Source of the DNA: Sulfobacillus thermosulfidooxidans DSM 9293
GTDB lineage: Bacteria > Bacillota > Sulfobacillia > Sulfobacillales > Sulfobacillaceae
Reading direction: 5' to 3'
Assembly (NCBI RefSeq): GCF_900176145.1
Contig: NZ_FWWY01000001.1
Span: 2,539,444-2,603,443 of the forward strand
DNA length: 64,000 bases
The notes beneath the pieces were generated by a model that was not told the DNA's origin, did not search any database, and saw only the letters and a program-made list of their open reading frames with translations. This document shows, piece by piece, positions 27,890 to 37,258 of this stretch (the first letter of the stretch is position 1; each line of letters opens with the position of its first letter). A program made the position numbers and the translations under genes.

Positions 27890-28849
27890 CTATTGGTATA
27901 AGACACGAATTCGTGGATCCAAGACGGCGTATAAAATGTCCGCCAAAATATTGGCAAAGACAATGACAACCGACAAAAACGAGACGATCACCAGAAGCAC
28001 GGGGTAATCGCCCTGCGAGAGTGCTTGAATAAACAAACGGCCCATTCCTGGCCATGAAAAGATCGTCTCGACCACGACTGAACCGCCAAACAAGTAGGCG
28101 GTATCGAGAACCATGACCGTAATGACAGGTAACAAGGCGTTGCGCAAGGCGTGTTTCCAAATCACGACATGTTCTCCCACACCTTTGGCCCGAGCGGTGC
28201 GAATATAGTCCTGGTTTAGCACGTCTAACATGGCAGCACGGACATAGCGACTTTCTTGCGCAACAATATAAAACGCCAGGACAGTTGCCGGGAGAATTAA
28301 ATGGCGCAAAGCATCTGCTATAGAAAATGGTTGCCCAGAACTCAAAATGCCGCCGGAGGGTAGCCAGTGAAGATCCACAGAAAACAGAATTATTAGAAGC
28401 AATCCGAACCAAAACGCAGGAACAGCAATGCCCACGTAGCTCAGGGTGGTGAAAAGGTGATCCCATTTGGATCGGTAGTGAACAGCACTATAGACTCCAA
28501 TGACAAAGGCGGTAGACGTGGCTAACAAAAATGCGGCTCCCATTAATTCTAAAGTAGCCGGTAACCGTTGCAACATCATTTGCGTGGCCGGCAGTCCATA
28601 GATGTAGGAATACCCAAAGTTGCCATGCAGTGCGCCTACAAGCCAGTGCCAGTACTGTACATATAAAGGCGCTGTCAATCCTAGGTTCACGGCCACTTGG
28701 TGCAGTTGAGCAGCAGTGACTCCCGGTTGATTTCGGTAGAGGGCTAAAGGACCGCCGGGGAGTATGTGAACCAGGGTAAACATCAAAATACTAATGCCAA
28801 AGAGCACAGGAATGGACTGGGACAGGCGACGAACTAAGAAAGTTCCCAT
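27890..28849 (-). CDS. Peptide-type ABC transporter permease (DppB-like)
   Basis: The 319-residue permease shows the typical start FLVRRLSQSIPVLFGISILMFTLVHILPGGP and the EAA-type loop RTARAKGVGEHVVIWKHALRNALLPVIT. It forms the channel with the DppC-like protein. It is the first gene of a five-gene minus-strand run. No gene for an ABC ATPase (DppD/DppF type) is present in the run or elsewhere in the window, so the motor must be encoded elsewhere or shared. ATG 28849 follows GGGAGAAGCAAA. Confidence 0.94.
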   Translation of the reverse strand: MGTFLVRRLSQSIPVLFGISILMFTLVHILPGGPLALYRNQPGVTAAQLHQVAVNLGLTAPLYVQYWHWLVGALHGNFGYSYIYGLPATQMMLQRLPATLELMGAAFLLATSTAFVIGVYSAVHYRSKWDHLFTTLSYVGIAVPAFWFGLLLIILFSVDLHWLPSGGILSSGQPFSIADALRHLILPATVLAFYIVAQESRYVRAAMLDVLNQDYIRTARAKGVGEHVVIWKHALRNALLPVITVMVLDTAYLFGGSVVVETIFSWPGMGRLFIQALSQGDYPVLLVIVSFLSVVIVFANILADILYAVLDPRIRVLYQ

Positions 28850-29405
28850 TTTGCTTCTCCCTCAAAACGATGTGATGGACTAGATGTCTTTGCCTAGATC
28901 TGTTCGATCTGTCGTCGAAGTTATTCGCTTGATTCACACATACGCCTGAGAGCTATTTCACCATCTAAATACCGCGTCATGGTACCCCACCCCCATCCGG
29001 GTGATGTGTATAACCTGCTTGGTCTTGGTTGTGTGGTTGTCAGCATTGTTTGGACAGTGAAGAAAAGGTGACAATAAATCGGTTCATTAGGAGAAAATCA
29101 TACGGATTGTAGCGAAATTATGACATATCTCCCGCAAAAAATGAATAGATATACCATGATTTTGGTCATTTAACCAAATTGGTAGGAATTGTGATCAGGA
29201 AATGACTTTATTTTGAGCTGTCTTGTGAACATGAGATAGATTGTGTTGGCCATGGATTGGAAATGCATTGTATAAAAGAGAAATTTTACCGAATCCGACA
29301 ACATTTGAGAGGAGTTTGGAGGATTCTCGTCGAATTGTCCATACGCATCGTAAAACCTCACATGATAGAGCAATCACATGATAAAGAAAGAGGATTAGAG
29401 AGCCG
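28850..29405. other. Intergenic region between ABC operon and Zorya operon
   Basis: No gene is seen in these 556 bp. It must hold the divergent promoters of the ABC operon and zorA. Notable items are a short inverted repeat CACCC/GGGTG (28988-29003) and a triplet of alternating pentamers TTGGT-ACCAA-TTGGT (29162-29183) that resembles an operator. A/T-rich sequence follows. Confidence 0.5.
29246..29276 (+). promoter_or_regulatory. Candidate zorA promoter
   Basis: TTGGCC (29246-29251) and TATAAA (29271-29276) are separated by 19 bp. The -10 is good, the -35 weak and the spacing long. It lies about 130 bp before zorA in the expected orientation. Confidence 0.3.
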
Positions 29406-31328
29406 ATGGGGAATCCTGGGGAATGGATATTTGGGCTCATTCATGCAGCCGGTGGAATAAACACCTTTGGTGCTGAATATGTTTGGACTCTGTTTTTTGG
29501 GACCGTTGCAGTAGGTATTTGGCGTATGTGGGCCGAGGGAAGAGTGTTTCGGGACGTTGGGAATTTAACTCAGGCTCTGGATCAAGCCCGTGATAAGGAA
29601 CCCCGGATGCAATTGCAAGGGTGGTTTGCTGACCATCCGGAGTCTGTGCTCAAACCTTTATGGGACCAATACCGTCAGGCTCTTCAAATTCATGACGCGA
29701 GCGGGGAAGCGGCTGTAGTCGATCCCCTGCGCTATTTTTCTGAGTATGCTATTTTATATAATATTGCGCACCGCCGCATCACCGAGATTATTCCTACCTT
29801 GTTAACGATGGCGGGGATTTTAGGGACATTTTTAGGTTTGGTGGCCGGTCTTCATGGGCTCAACATCAATTCCTCGAGTAATTTGAGTTCGGGTATCGCG
29901 CAGCTCGTAGGGGGATTAAGTCTCAAATTTACCTCGTCAGTCTTCGGGATATTGTTGGCGTTGCTATGGATTATCGCGGACAAAATGATATGGAGTCCTA
30001 GACTCGAGAAGGCCGTCGTCGATCTCTTAGATCGTTTAGAAAAATTGTTTGAGGTGCCACCTGAGGAACTTTTGTTGCACCAGCTCACCTTACTTCAACA
30101 AGCTCAACGGGACGACTTAGCCACGCTCGTGACTGATGCGTTAATTCCCCAATTAGTCGGGGGTTTTCAAGATGCCCTTTATAAGACCTTGGTTCCGGAA
30201 ATTCAGCACTTAGGTGTCAAAGAAGAAGAGACGGTGGCACGCTTAAATGCATTAGGTGAGGAATTGACCCGTGTCGCAGAAAATACGACCCAAGCTCAAA
30301 TGACGGGTCTGGAACAAATTGCCCATACCTTTATTGATCAGGTCAGCATGCAAACCGTTGACTTGACACGATCATTGCATGAAGCGTTTGCTCAAACGGT
30401 CGATGTCCAGCACGAAATCCTCGACATTGCGCGTCAAGCATTTCAAGAAGCCCAGCGTAGTATGGAACAAGCAGAAAAGGTAAACCAAGTTCAACGCGAT
30501 CTTTGGAATGAAAGTGCCGCCATTCACCGTGAGCTTCTCGATAGTGCTGGATACTGGTCACAATTTGTAGAATCCATGAAAGAGGTGACACAGGGCTTAC
30601 CAACTCGTTTGGAGAATTTCTTTAGCCAATTGGAGACGCAATCTCGAGTTTTTGTCGAGCGATTCCAAAGTATTGAAGAGGCCATGTTAAGAGATTTTCA
30701 CAGCGTGGTAACGGAAATGAAGGACGTCATGGAGGTCATCGAATCAGAAAAAATGATGTTGGCTGCCGCGCAGGAGCATTTTCAACATGAACAATTGCGG
30801 TTCGCTGATCAGATGTCTTTGGCTATCGATCGTTTTCCCACAGTGGTCGAAGAGTTGAAAACCGCAGTCCGGGATATCGAAGAGCAGGCGACTCAGGCCT
30901 TGACACAGTGGGCAACAGCCCTTAGTCATTATGGGGAATCGATGAGTCAAGCTTTATCCAATCATATGGAGGCATTTCATGAGCTTGAAACCTCAATGGC
31001 CGAGAAAATGTTGCAATTAACGGCGACTTTTGCTACCACGGCTCAGGCCTTCCAGAACTATGTGGAAAAGACCATGGATACGCTTCAGGAAAATCTTAGT
31101 ACCGGGATTCATTATACCTTTTCACAATTTGACGACGAATTAGCGCAAGCCGTGGATTACCTCGCTAATGGTGTCAAAGTGATCGAAAGCGGTGTCAAAA
31201 CTTTAGCGATTCCTGTTCAACAGGTTGATGAAGCGGCGAGGATCTTATTCCAGCATATGAACACTTTTTCACAAGCCATGAGCCGGATGCAATACCGGGA
31301 GACGCAAGACGAGGTGAATCGTTCATGA
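29406..31328 (+). CDS. zorA: Zorya motor protein ZorA (MotA/ExbB-like with long tail)
   Basis: The 640-residue protein has one membrane helix near the N-terminus (about 19-42) and two more at about 128-151 and 168-194 containing the MotA/TolQ/ExbB pattern MAGILGTFLGLVAGL and GGLSLKFTSSVFGILLALLWII. A tail of about 440 residues follows, rich in heptads (coiled coil), extending into the cytoplasm. In Zorya, a ZorA pentamer surrounds a ZorB dimer and forms a proton-driven motor in the inner membrane; the tail is thought to relay a phage-infection signal to the cytosolic effectors. It is slightly shorter than the E. coli type I protein. It overlaps zorB by 4 bp (ATGA). Confidence 0.9.
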   Translation: MGNPGEWIFGLIHAAGGINTFGAEYVWTLFFGTVAVGIWRMWAEGRVFRDVGNLTQALDQARDKEPRMQLQGWFADHPESVLKPLWDQYRQALQIHDASGEAAVVDPLRYFSEYAILYNIAHRRITEIIPTLLTMAGILGTFLGLVAGLHGLNINSSSNLSSGIAQLVGGLSLKFTSSVFGILLALLWIIADKMIWSPRLEKAVVDLLDRLEKLFEVPPEELLLHQLTLLQQAQRDDLATLVTDALIPQLVGGFQDALYKTLVPEIQHLGVKEEETVARLNALGEELTRVAENTTQAQMTGLEQIAHTFIDQVSMQTVDLTRSLHEAFAQTVDVQHEILDIARQAFQEAQRSMEQAEKVNQVQRDLWNESAAIHRELLDSAGYWSQFVESMKEVTQGLPTRLENFFSQLETQSRVFVERFQSIEEAMLRDFHSVVTEMKDVMEVIESEKMMLAAAQEHFQHEQLRFADQMSLAIDRFPTVVEELKTAVRDIEEQATQALTQWATALSHYGESMSQALSNHMEAFHELETSMAEKMLQLTATFATTAQAFQNYVEKTMDTLQENLSTGIHYTFSQFDDELAQAVDYLANGVKVIESGVKTLAIPVQQVDEAARILFQHMNTFSQAMSRMQYRETQDEVNRS

Positions 31329-32023
31329 TGGCAATGCGAAATCGAAGACGGCATAGGGAGCGGCCAACGAATGACTTCGATCACTGGATTATGTATTCAG
31401 ACCTTATGGCAGGTTTGGTCTTGATGTTCATCTTATTTCTGGCGGTCAGTGTTTTAACTTATCATCATTTGTTACAACAAAAAGAAGCCCGGATTAATGC
31501 GCTATTAGGCGTCCAAACTGCCATTGTCCATTCATTGGAACAGGAATTTCAAAAATCACATTTGCATATGACGATTAATCCTAAGACTGGTGATATTCAA
31601 TTCGCGAGCGATGTGTTTTTCGCGTTTAATTCTTACCAGGTATCGCCAGCGGGGGTAAAAAGCCTTAAATCGTTTATTCCCGCCTATATTTCGGTCTTGT
31701 TGAGTCCGAAATATCGGCACGACATTTCGGCCATTGTCGTTGAGGGGTATACAGACCGACAAGGGACCTACTTGTACAACCTCAATCTGTCGCAAGAACG
31801 AGCGTTAGCTGTTGTCGACACGATATTTAGCCCAGCATTTGGCTCCTTTCCTTATCAAACGGAGTTACAAAAATATATTACGGCCGAAGGGCGCTCTTTT
31901 AACGATCCCGTATATATTGATGGGCGCTATAGTGCCAAAGCGTCTCGACGGGTTGTATTTTCATTTAAACTGAATCAGACCCAAATTATGAATGCCGTGC
32001 AAAGCACGGTTAATGCGCCATGA
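31325..32023 (+). CDS. zorB: Zorya stator protein ZorB (MotB/OmpA-like)
   Basis: This 232-residue protein has a short basic N-terminus, a single membrane helix preceded by the conserved proton-carrying aspartate (D26 in MYSDLMAGLVLMFILFL), and a C-terminal OmpA-type peptidoglycan-binding domain (VVEGYTDRQGTYLYNLNLSQERALAVV). It anchors the ZorA motor to the cell wall. It overlaps both neighbours by 4 bp, so zorA, zorB and zorC are translationally coupled. The periplasmic domain is OmpA-like although the host is probably a monoderm, so it must grip the thick wall. Confidence 0.92.
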   Translation: MMAMRNRRRHRERPTNDFDHWIMYSDLMAGLVLMFILFLAVSVLTYHHLLQQKEARINALLGVQTAIVHSLEQEFQKSHLHMTINPKTGDIQFASDVFFAFNSYQVSPAGVKSLKSFIPAYISVLLSPKYRHDISAIVVEGYTDRQGTYLYNLNLSQERALAVVDTIFSPAFGSFPYQTELQKYITAEGRSFNDPVYIDGRYSAKASRRVVFSFKLNQTQIMNAVQSTVNAP

Positions 32024-33201
32024 CAACGCCTAGTGGTTTTCGCTATGTTCCCGAAAAGCTTCAGCGAGTGCGCCAAGCATTAGCGAAGGTGTATCCCCAG
32101 CACCATGACAATGCCCGATTTCTGGCCGAAATACATAAGGGACGCTTGCCGAAATTGCTGGCACTTCTTGAAGGGATGTCTGAGAAGCAAATCTTGGAAT
32201 GGGCAGAAACCATGGACCGCATTGATCTGTATGTGCTCATTCTCTTTTATACAACATTAGTACCGGCAGCCCTGCATTCAACCGTTCAACAACTCGTTAA
32301 AATACGGGGGGATGATCCCGCCTTAGCATTAATTTGGGAGCTATTTGTCGAATTTCCCGAAAGTGCGTATTTAGAACTGATGCGCAGTGTTATGAACCAC
32401 ATTGAACAATTTCCGTGGTGGTCCAATACGCCCCCGGCAATGGTTGAGGCGGCCCGGCTGGCGTTTCAAGACAATGAGCCGCTATCCACGTGGGCAGGGA
32501 GCTTACGCCAAGGGGCCTTGGATTATGACCTTCATGCTTTAGGCTTATCACAACAGAATATCTTGGCGCATGTATTGATGGCCCATGTCTTAATAGCCGC
32601 CACACCACCGATTTGGCAAGAGATTTTGGCCTCAAAGCATTTTTCATGGTCGAGTTGGAGTAGCCAGCTGGATGACAAATCCCGAGGGCGTGCGCAACAG
32701 GCCATGCGGTCCTACTTGTTAAACGTTCCCGTTGACCGGTTCGACGGGGATGTCATCCAGACCTTTCTTGGGAGATGGGGCAATCCCGAACTTCCCACAG
32801 AAGCGTGGCTCAAAGTCGGTAATGATGCGCGAGGACGTGTCCTACAGTGGTTACGTCTTCAGCGTCTGGCAGAATTCTTTAATCAAGACAATGCACGTTA
32901 CCAGTTTTGGAAAGGGTATTTGGATCGCTGTCGGCACGTTGAAATATGGGAGGAAGATACACCGCGCTCTGCAGTGGTTCTTTATTTCGATAAGATTGTC
33001 GCTGTTGAATTTTCTTTTGTCGGGAATGCATGTTATATCTATTTACCCCAAGCCTTCGCTATTGTGAAGCGATACGCCGACAATAACGCCCTGAAACTGA
33101 AAGACCAGGATTTAGCTATTAACCGTTTATTACACAACGGAGCGTGGCCGGAACATTTTATGTGGGAGTTAGAACCCTATTTGGGTTGGCCCCATCGGTA
33201 G
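32020..33201 (+). CDS. zorC: Zorya effector ZorC (EH_Signature family)
   Basis: This 393-residue protein is mostly alpha-helical, with a C-terminal EH_Signature-like region: FNQDNARYQFWKGYLDRC and a following strand-rich piece ending AWPEHFMWELEPYLGW. In type I Zorya, ZorC binds DNA and works with the helicase ZorD after the ZorAB motor detects phage. The presence of ZorC and ZorD rather than ZorE marks this as type I. It is clearly shorter than the E. coli ZorC (about 560 residues). It is assigned mainly from position between zorB and zorD plus the EH-like motif. Confidence 0.82.
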   Translation: MTTPSGFRYVPEKLQRVRQALAKVYPQHHDNARFLAEIHKGRLPKLLALLEGMSEKQILEWAETMDRIDLYVLILFYTTLVPAALHSTVQQLVKIRGDDPALALIWELFVEFPESAYLELMRSVMNHIEQFPWWSNTPPAMVEAARLAFQDNEPLSTWAGSLRQGALDYDLHALGLSQQNILAHVLMAHVLIAATPPIWQEILASKHFSWSSWSSQLDDKSRGRAQQAMRSYLLNVPVDRFDGDVIQTFLGRWGNPELPTEAWLKVGNDARGRVLQWLRLQRLAEFFNQDNARYQFWKGYLDRCRHVEIWEEDTPRSAVVLYFDKIVAVEFSFVGNACYIYLPQAFAIVKRYADNNALKLKDQDLAINRLLHNGAWPEHFMWELEPYLGWPHR

Positions 33202-33212
33202 GTGAATTATGA

Positions 33213-35936
33213 ATGGATCATAAAACACAGGCATTTCACACAGAGGAACATCCACTTCCTGAGGGTTTGGCGATTACACTTTGCTACCAGGACCAGGTAC
33301 TGAGCCTCCCATTAGTGGGTTTGGGTATTCCCATGCGTCAATTAGTGAATGACGCGTGTTGGCCTAAATTGGCATTGTTAGACGAGCTATGGCATCAGCA
33401 ACGCATTACTTCATATCAAGATGGTCAATATCTCTTGCCATGGACGGTTTATTTTACCCTAGGTGTCGATGATTTCGAGGGGACCCACTGGCCTGTACCC
33501 GTGAGACCTGGGGTGTCCTTATTTTCAACCGGGAGTATTACGCAGTCCCGGTTTCGCATTCGCGCCGATGTTCGCTATCAAGGCCATGAGGGAAACCTCT
33601 TGTTGTGGGGACGCCGTTATGGACCATGGATTGTCACCGATAAAGGGCCTGTGGTCATCGATGCTTTGACCTATCGGCTTCTAACTTTATTAGATCAACC
33701 TGTTCCGGTAGGCTTGGAAGAGAAAATGGCATGGGTGGCTGAGATTAAGGAAGTGGCCGGAACTCTTGGTGCAACTTTGGATACCTATTTAACCCGTGAA
33801 AATTATGTGTTGGTTGATGATTTTGAGATACAGCCTGTCCTTGATGATCCGGAACACTTGCACTGTGATGTGCAATACCATGATGAGCGTCTTGATGAAG
33901 ACGTCTTACGTCAATTATCGAAGGCGGGAGGATATGTCGAAGCCCGCCATGGTGCCGAACGGCGGCGTATTGTTGCCAAGAAAGTGACCAAAGAGCGTGT
34001 GCAGCAACTGCGCACCCAGTTACCGCCGCTCTTTGGGCATCAAGTTCCCCAATTCCTCAAAAATCCCGAAGCGTTTATCCCCGAGAACGTTCCGATTGAT
34101 CTGGCGCAATTCTCTGAACGGGTACGCGGCTTGAAACTCCGAATTTACCGGGCGCAACCTTTTGTCAACGGGCAAACGAATGATCGCGGCTGGTTCGAAC
34201 TCCAGGCTGGAGTGCGCCTCGAACTGCCCAGTGAGGGGGAAGACAAGATCGAACCTGAGATCTTGTCCCCCGAAATGATTCGGGATTTGGCTAATCAAGC
34301 CGGAGAGGAGGATCGTTTTGTTCGATTTCAGGATGGTTGGATCGAGTTGCCGCATCATTACCGAGAAAGTGTCCAGGCTATTGAAGAAATTTCAAAACAG
34401 GGGCCCGTGGCACCACATCGTCTCCCCTATGTGTTAGATATTTTTACCAATCTCGAGGTCATTGATTTTAATCAACCCCTGCGTGAATGGATAGCCTTGG
34501 ACGATGATGCCACAGCAATGGATGTACCGGTCCATTTCTGTGGGAACCTATTGTCTCATCAATGGGAAGGGTTTCAATTTTTGATGCGCCGGTATCGTAG
34601 AGGATGGGGAGTTCTTTTAGCCGATGACATGGGATTGGGCAAGACGGTTCAAGTCATTACCGTCTTGGCATATCTCTATCAAGAAGACAAACGGCCAAAC
34701 TTGGTTGTTGTACCGCTTTCCGTTCTCGATAACTGGGTCAATGAAATCCATCGATTTGCTCCACAAATACAGGTACTGACGTATTATGGTCCCGGACGCG
34801 CTGCCGTGCGAGATCATATAAACAATGTTGATGTGGTGATATCGACTTATGAGACGGTGACGCGGGACCAACTGGAAATAGGCAAGATTAATTGGCATGC
34901 CGTTATTTTGGATGAGGCACAAAATATCAAGAATGCATCGACAGCTCGAACCGAAGCAGTCAAAGCCTTGAAGAATCATTTTCGCGTGGCAATAACCGGA
35001 ACACCCGTCGAAAATAGTTTGCGTGACTTATGGTCCCTCGTTGATTTTGTGCAACCGGGGTTTTTAGGGAGTCTCAGGGAATTTCGTGATCAGTTTGAAG
35101 AACCCGGGAAGGGACAGCCCCTGACTCCCGAGTCCGCTAGGGTTTTGGAACAACGTCTTATCACAACGATTCGGCCTATTTATCTCCGCCGAACCAAAGA
35201 AGACGTGAATTTAGAGATACCGGAAAAGACGATTGAGAAGCGATATGTTCCCCTAGGAGAAGAACAAAAACAGATTTACCAGCAAATTATCCTTCAAGTC
35301 AAGAAAAGAGAACTTTCTGGCCTCGTTGCGTTAGATCAATTACGCAATGTTTTGGGGCATCCATGGGCGTTAAAACGTCACGCGGTTTGGACAGCCTTGC
35401 CCGCTGAACAAGTTCCCAAATTACATGAGACCTTGAAAATTCTTAGCGAGGTCAAAAATCGGGACGAAAAAGCTTTAGTCTTTACAACTAGCCTGATTTT
35501 ACAACGGATGCTGCAGGAATGGATCATGAAAGAATTCGATAAAATGGCCTATATCGTGAACGGTGAAACCGTTGACCGGCAAGCGATCGTTCAGAGCTTT
35601 AATACCGATAAGGGATTTGGGGTGATGATTTCCACTCCGCGTGCTGGCGGAGTGGGGTTAACCATAACCGGTGCCAATCACGTGGTGCATTATACCCGGT
35701 GGTGGAATCCAGCCGTGGAAAATCAAGCAACCGACAGGGTGCACCGTCTAGGTCAAACGCGTCCTGTCACCGTTTATTATCCTTTAGTGGTGGATAGGGA
35801 ATCGCTTACTCAACAGGGAACCGTGGATGAAATTATGGATCGGATCTTATCGGAGAAACAGGCGCTGGCAGACCTTGTCATGGTACCTTCTGGTGATCTC
35901 GATTTGGAACAAGAAATTTTGCGCCAAACTTTCTAG
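33213..35936 (+). CDS. zorD: Zorya SNF2-type helicase ZorD
   Basis: The 907-residue protein has an N-terminal region of about 430 residues with no clear motif, then a Snf2/Swi2 ATPase: Walker A DDMGLGKT (471-478), DEAQ box (567-570), motif III ITGTPVENSLRDLWSL, and a helicase C domain ending GGVGLTITGANHVVHYTRWWNP and ATDRVHRLGQTRPV. In Zorya, ZorD degrades or translocates on invading DNA. The C-terminus ends soon after the helicase core, so no separate nuclease domain is visible. ATG 33213 starts 11 bp after zorC. A DISARM DrmD assignment was considered and rejected because of its neighbours. Confidence 0.87.
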   Translation: MDHKTQAFHTEEHPLPEGLAITLCYQDQVLSLPLVGLGIPMRQLVNDACWPKLALLDELWHQQRITSYQDGQYLLPWTVYFTLGVDDFEGTHWPVPVRPGVSLFSTGSITQSRFRIRADVRYQGHEGNLLLWGRRYGPWIVTDKGPVVIDALTYRLLTLLDQPVPVGLEEKMAWVAEIKEVAGTLGATLDTYLTRENYVLVDDFEIQPVLDDPEHLHCDVQYHDERLDEDVLRQLSKAGGYVEARHGAERRRIVAKKVTKERVQQLRTQLPPLFGHQVPQFLKNPEAFIPENVPIDLAQFSERVRGLKLRIYRAQPFVNGQTNDRGWFELQAGVRLELPSEGEDKIEPEILSPEMIRDLANQAGEEDRFVRFQDGWIELPHHYRESVQAIEEISKQGPVAPHRLPYVLDIFTNLEVIDFNQPLREWIALDDDATAMDVPVHFCGNLLSHQWEGFQFLMRRYRRGWGVLLADDMGLGKTVQVITVLAYLYQEDKRPNLVVVPLSVLDNWVNEIHRFAPQIQVLTYYGPGRAAVRDHINNVDVVISTYETVTRDQLEIGKINWHAVILDEAQNIKNASTARTEAVKALKNHFRVAITGTPVENSLRDLWSLVDFVQPGFLGSLREFRDQFEEPGKGQPLTPESARVLEQRLITTIRPIYLRRTKEDVNLEIPEKTIEKRYVPLGEEQKQIYQQIILQVKKRELSGLVALDQLRNVLGHPWALKRHAVWTALPAEQVPKLHETLKILSEVKNRDEKALVFTTSLILQRMLQEWIMKEFDKMAYIVNGETVDRQAIVQSFNTDKGFGVMISTPRAGGVGLTITGANHVVHYTRWWNPAVENQATDRVHRLGQTRPVTVYYPLVVDRESLTQQGTVDEIMDRILSEKQALADLVMVPSGDLDLEQEILRQTF

Positions 35937-36062
35937 ACGATTCGTTAAGAAGAAAGAGAGGATAGGAGTCGCAAAGACGGACGGAAGACGAAAGCTGTCC
36001 TTTAGGCTTGTCGTTGATCGATTTTGGGCACGTTGGATCCCACGGATCTCGTGTGCGTTGAG

Positions 36063-36089
36063 CCGGGAACGACAACAACATGGTATACT
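36063..36089 (+). promoter_or_regulatory. Extended -10 promoter of the decayed lipoprotein gene
   Basis: TGGTATACT (36081-36089) is an extended -10 element (TGnTATACT). The best -35 match, TTGAGC, begins about 20 bp earlier, which is long but acceptable for extended -10 promoters. Transcription would start about 25 bp before the ATG at 36121. Confidence 0.45.
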
Positions 36090-36120
36090 GCACCAAAGAG
36101 GTTGTGAAGGTGGCAAATTA

Positions 36121-37258
36121 ATGAAAACCCTCACTTTCCCGTAATGGTTTTAACGACGAGCTTTTTGACCAGTGTCTGTGGAAATCCGGCTGCGGCAACT
36201 AAAGAAACAATCCGTTAGTGCGACTGACTCACCAAGCGTGTTGATGAGTTCACCATCACAAAGCCCATTGCCGTCCTCCTCACCGTCCCCATCTCCATCA
36301 AACTCAACCGCCAATCAAATCGAGGGATATATCGCCGATTTTTCAAATGGCGTGGAATTTTTCGCACCCTTTGTTAACGGAACTAGTCAATTTTATGAGG
36401 TCTACGATCAAGGGCCGAATAATCCGGTGGCAGTGACCGAATCGAGTGTGGTATCCATTAATCAAGATGGAAGCAATGTGCAAATTCTCTTTCAAGGCTT
36501 AAACTTTGGGCCTAATTTCCAATCCCAGTTGACCGGAACCCTGTCCAATGGACAGCTCACAGTGCTATTTCCTCAATCCGATGGCTCACTCAACAGCGTC
36601 ACATTTCAACCCAGGACTATCGGCCAATATAATCAGGCGGTTCATCAACTCAAAGAACAAGTCAACCAACAACAACAAGCATTGGCTCAGCAGGCTCAAA
36701 TTAGCAATGAACAGCAAACAATTAGTAATGATGCCCAAACTGTGCCGGCAGATTTGCAGTCTGAACAAAGTGGACAGAACAGTATCACGGCTGCGCTATC
36801 GGCGATGAACCAAGACCTACAATCCGAGACCGCTGATTTGGTCACGACGGCCAATCAACTTCAAGCCGAAGAGGTTTTGGCGGAACAATACCCAAAGGGA
36901 TAATGGACAAATTCACGATGACGCTTCAGAAGTGTCCGATGATGCTTCTGTTGTAGGGAATGATCAGCAATCAGTACAATATGATGATCCGTCTTCGGAT
37001 ATCACCGGTCTTGCTAATCTCGGACCGCAAATCCAAAGCGATTTTGCTATCTATCAGAGTGCCCAGTCCCAATTGCCTAACTATGTTCCATCTTCGGTTC
37101 CTACATCTGCTATGATTCAAAATGCGCTAAATGCTATTCAAAACGATCTCAACGCGGATAAAACCACGGGAAGTCAGGATCTGGCTAAGGCTCAGCAATT
37201 GTTTAATCAAGCTCAAGCCGATGTGACCACCGCCAATCAGGTGGCATCTGCTCACTAA
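36121..37258 (+). pseudogene. Frameshifted lipoprotein gene
   Basis: The pieces of one lipoprotein lie in successive frames. A start MKTLTFP at 36121 follows AAGGTGG. A signal-like VMVLTTSFLTSVCGN (lipobox Cys) lies in another frame from 36141. A Ser/Pro linker and a domain of about 120 residues with a Gln-rich coiled tail run to 36903. A C-terminal part containing SSDITGLANLGPQIQ continues in a third frame to 37258. At least two or three frameshifts are needed to join them. The architecture (lipobox, Ser/Pro linker, domain) matches intact lipoproteins at 16707 and 51901. Decay is the simplest reading, although sequencing errors in low-complexity DNA cannot be excluded. It separates the Zorya and BREX operons. 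Confidence 0.6.

Noticed and set aside
27873-28466. Long N-terminal extension of the DppC-like permease
   Set aside because: The added region overlaps the DppB-like gene, has no protein-like pattern, and a good ribosome site lies before ATG 27872.
33213-35936. DISARM DrmD assignment for the SNF2 helicase
   Set aside because: The upstream genes are a MotA-like motor, a MotB/OmpA-like stator and an EH_Signature protein, which together define Zorya; no DrmA, DrmB, DrmC or DISARM methyltransferase is present.
35950-36060. Riboswitch-like stretch (GTCGCAAAGACGG and downstream pairing) after zorD
   Set aside because: It recalled part of a c-di-GMP-I motif, but the conserved core and second helix could not be found.
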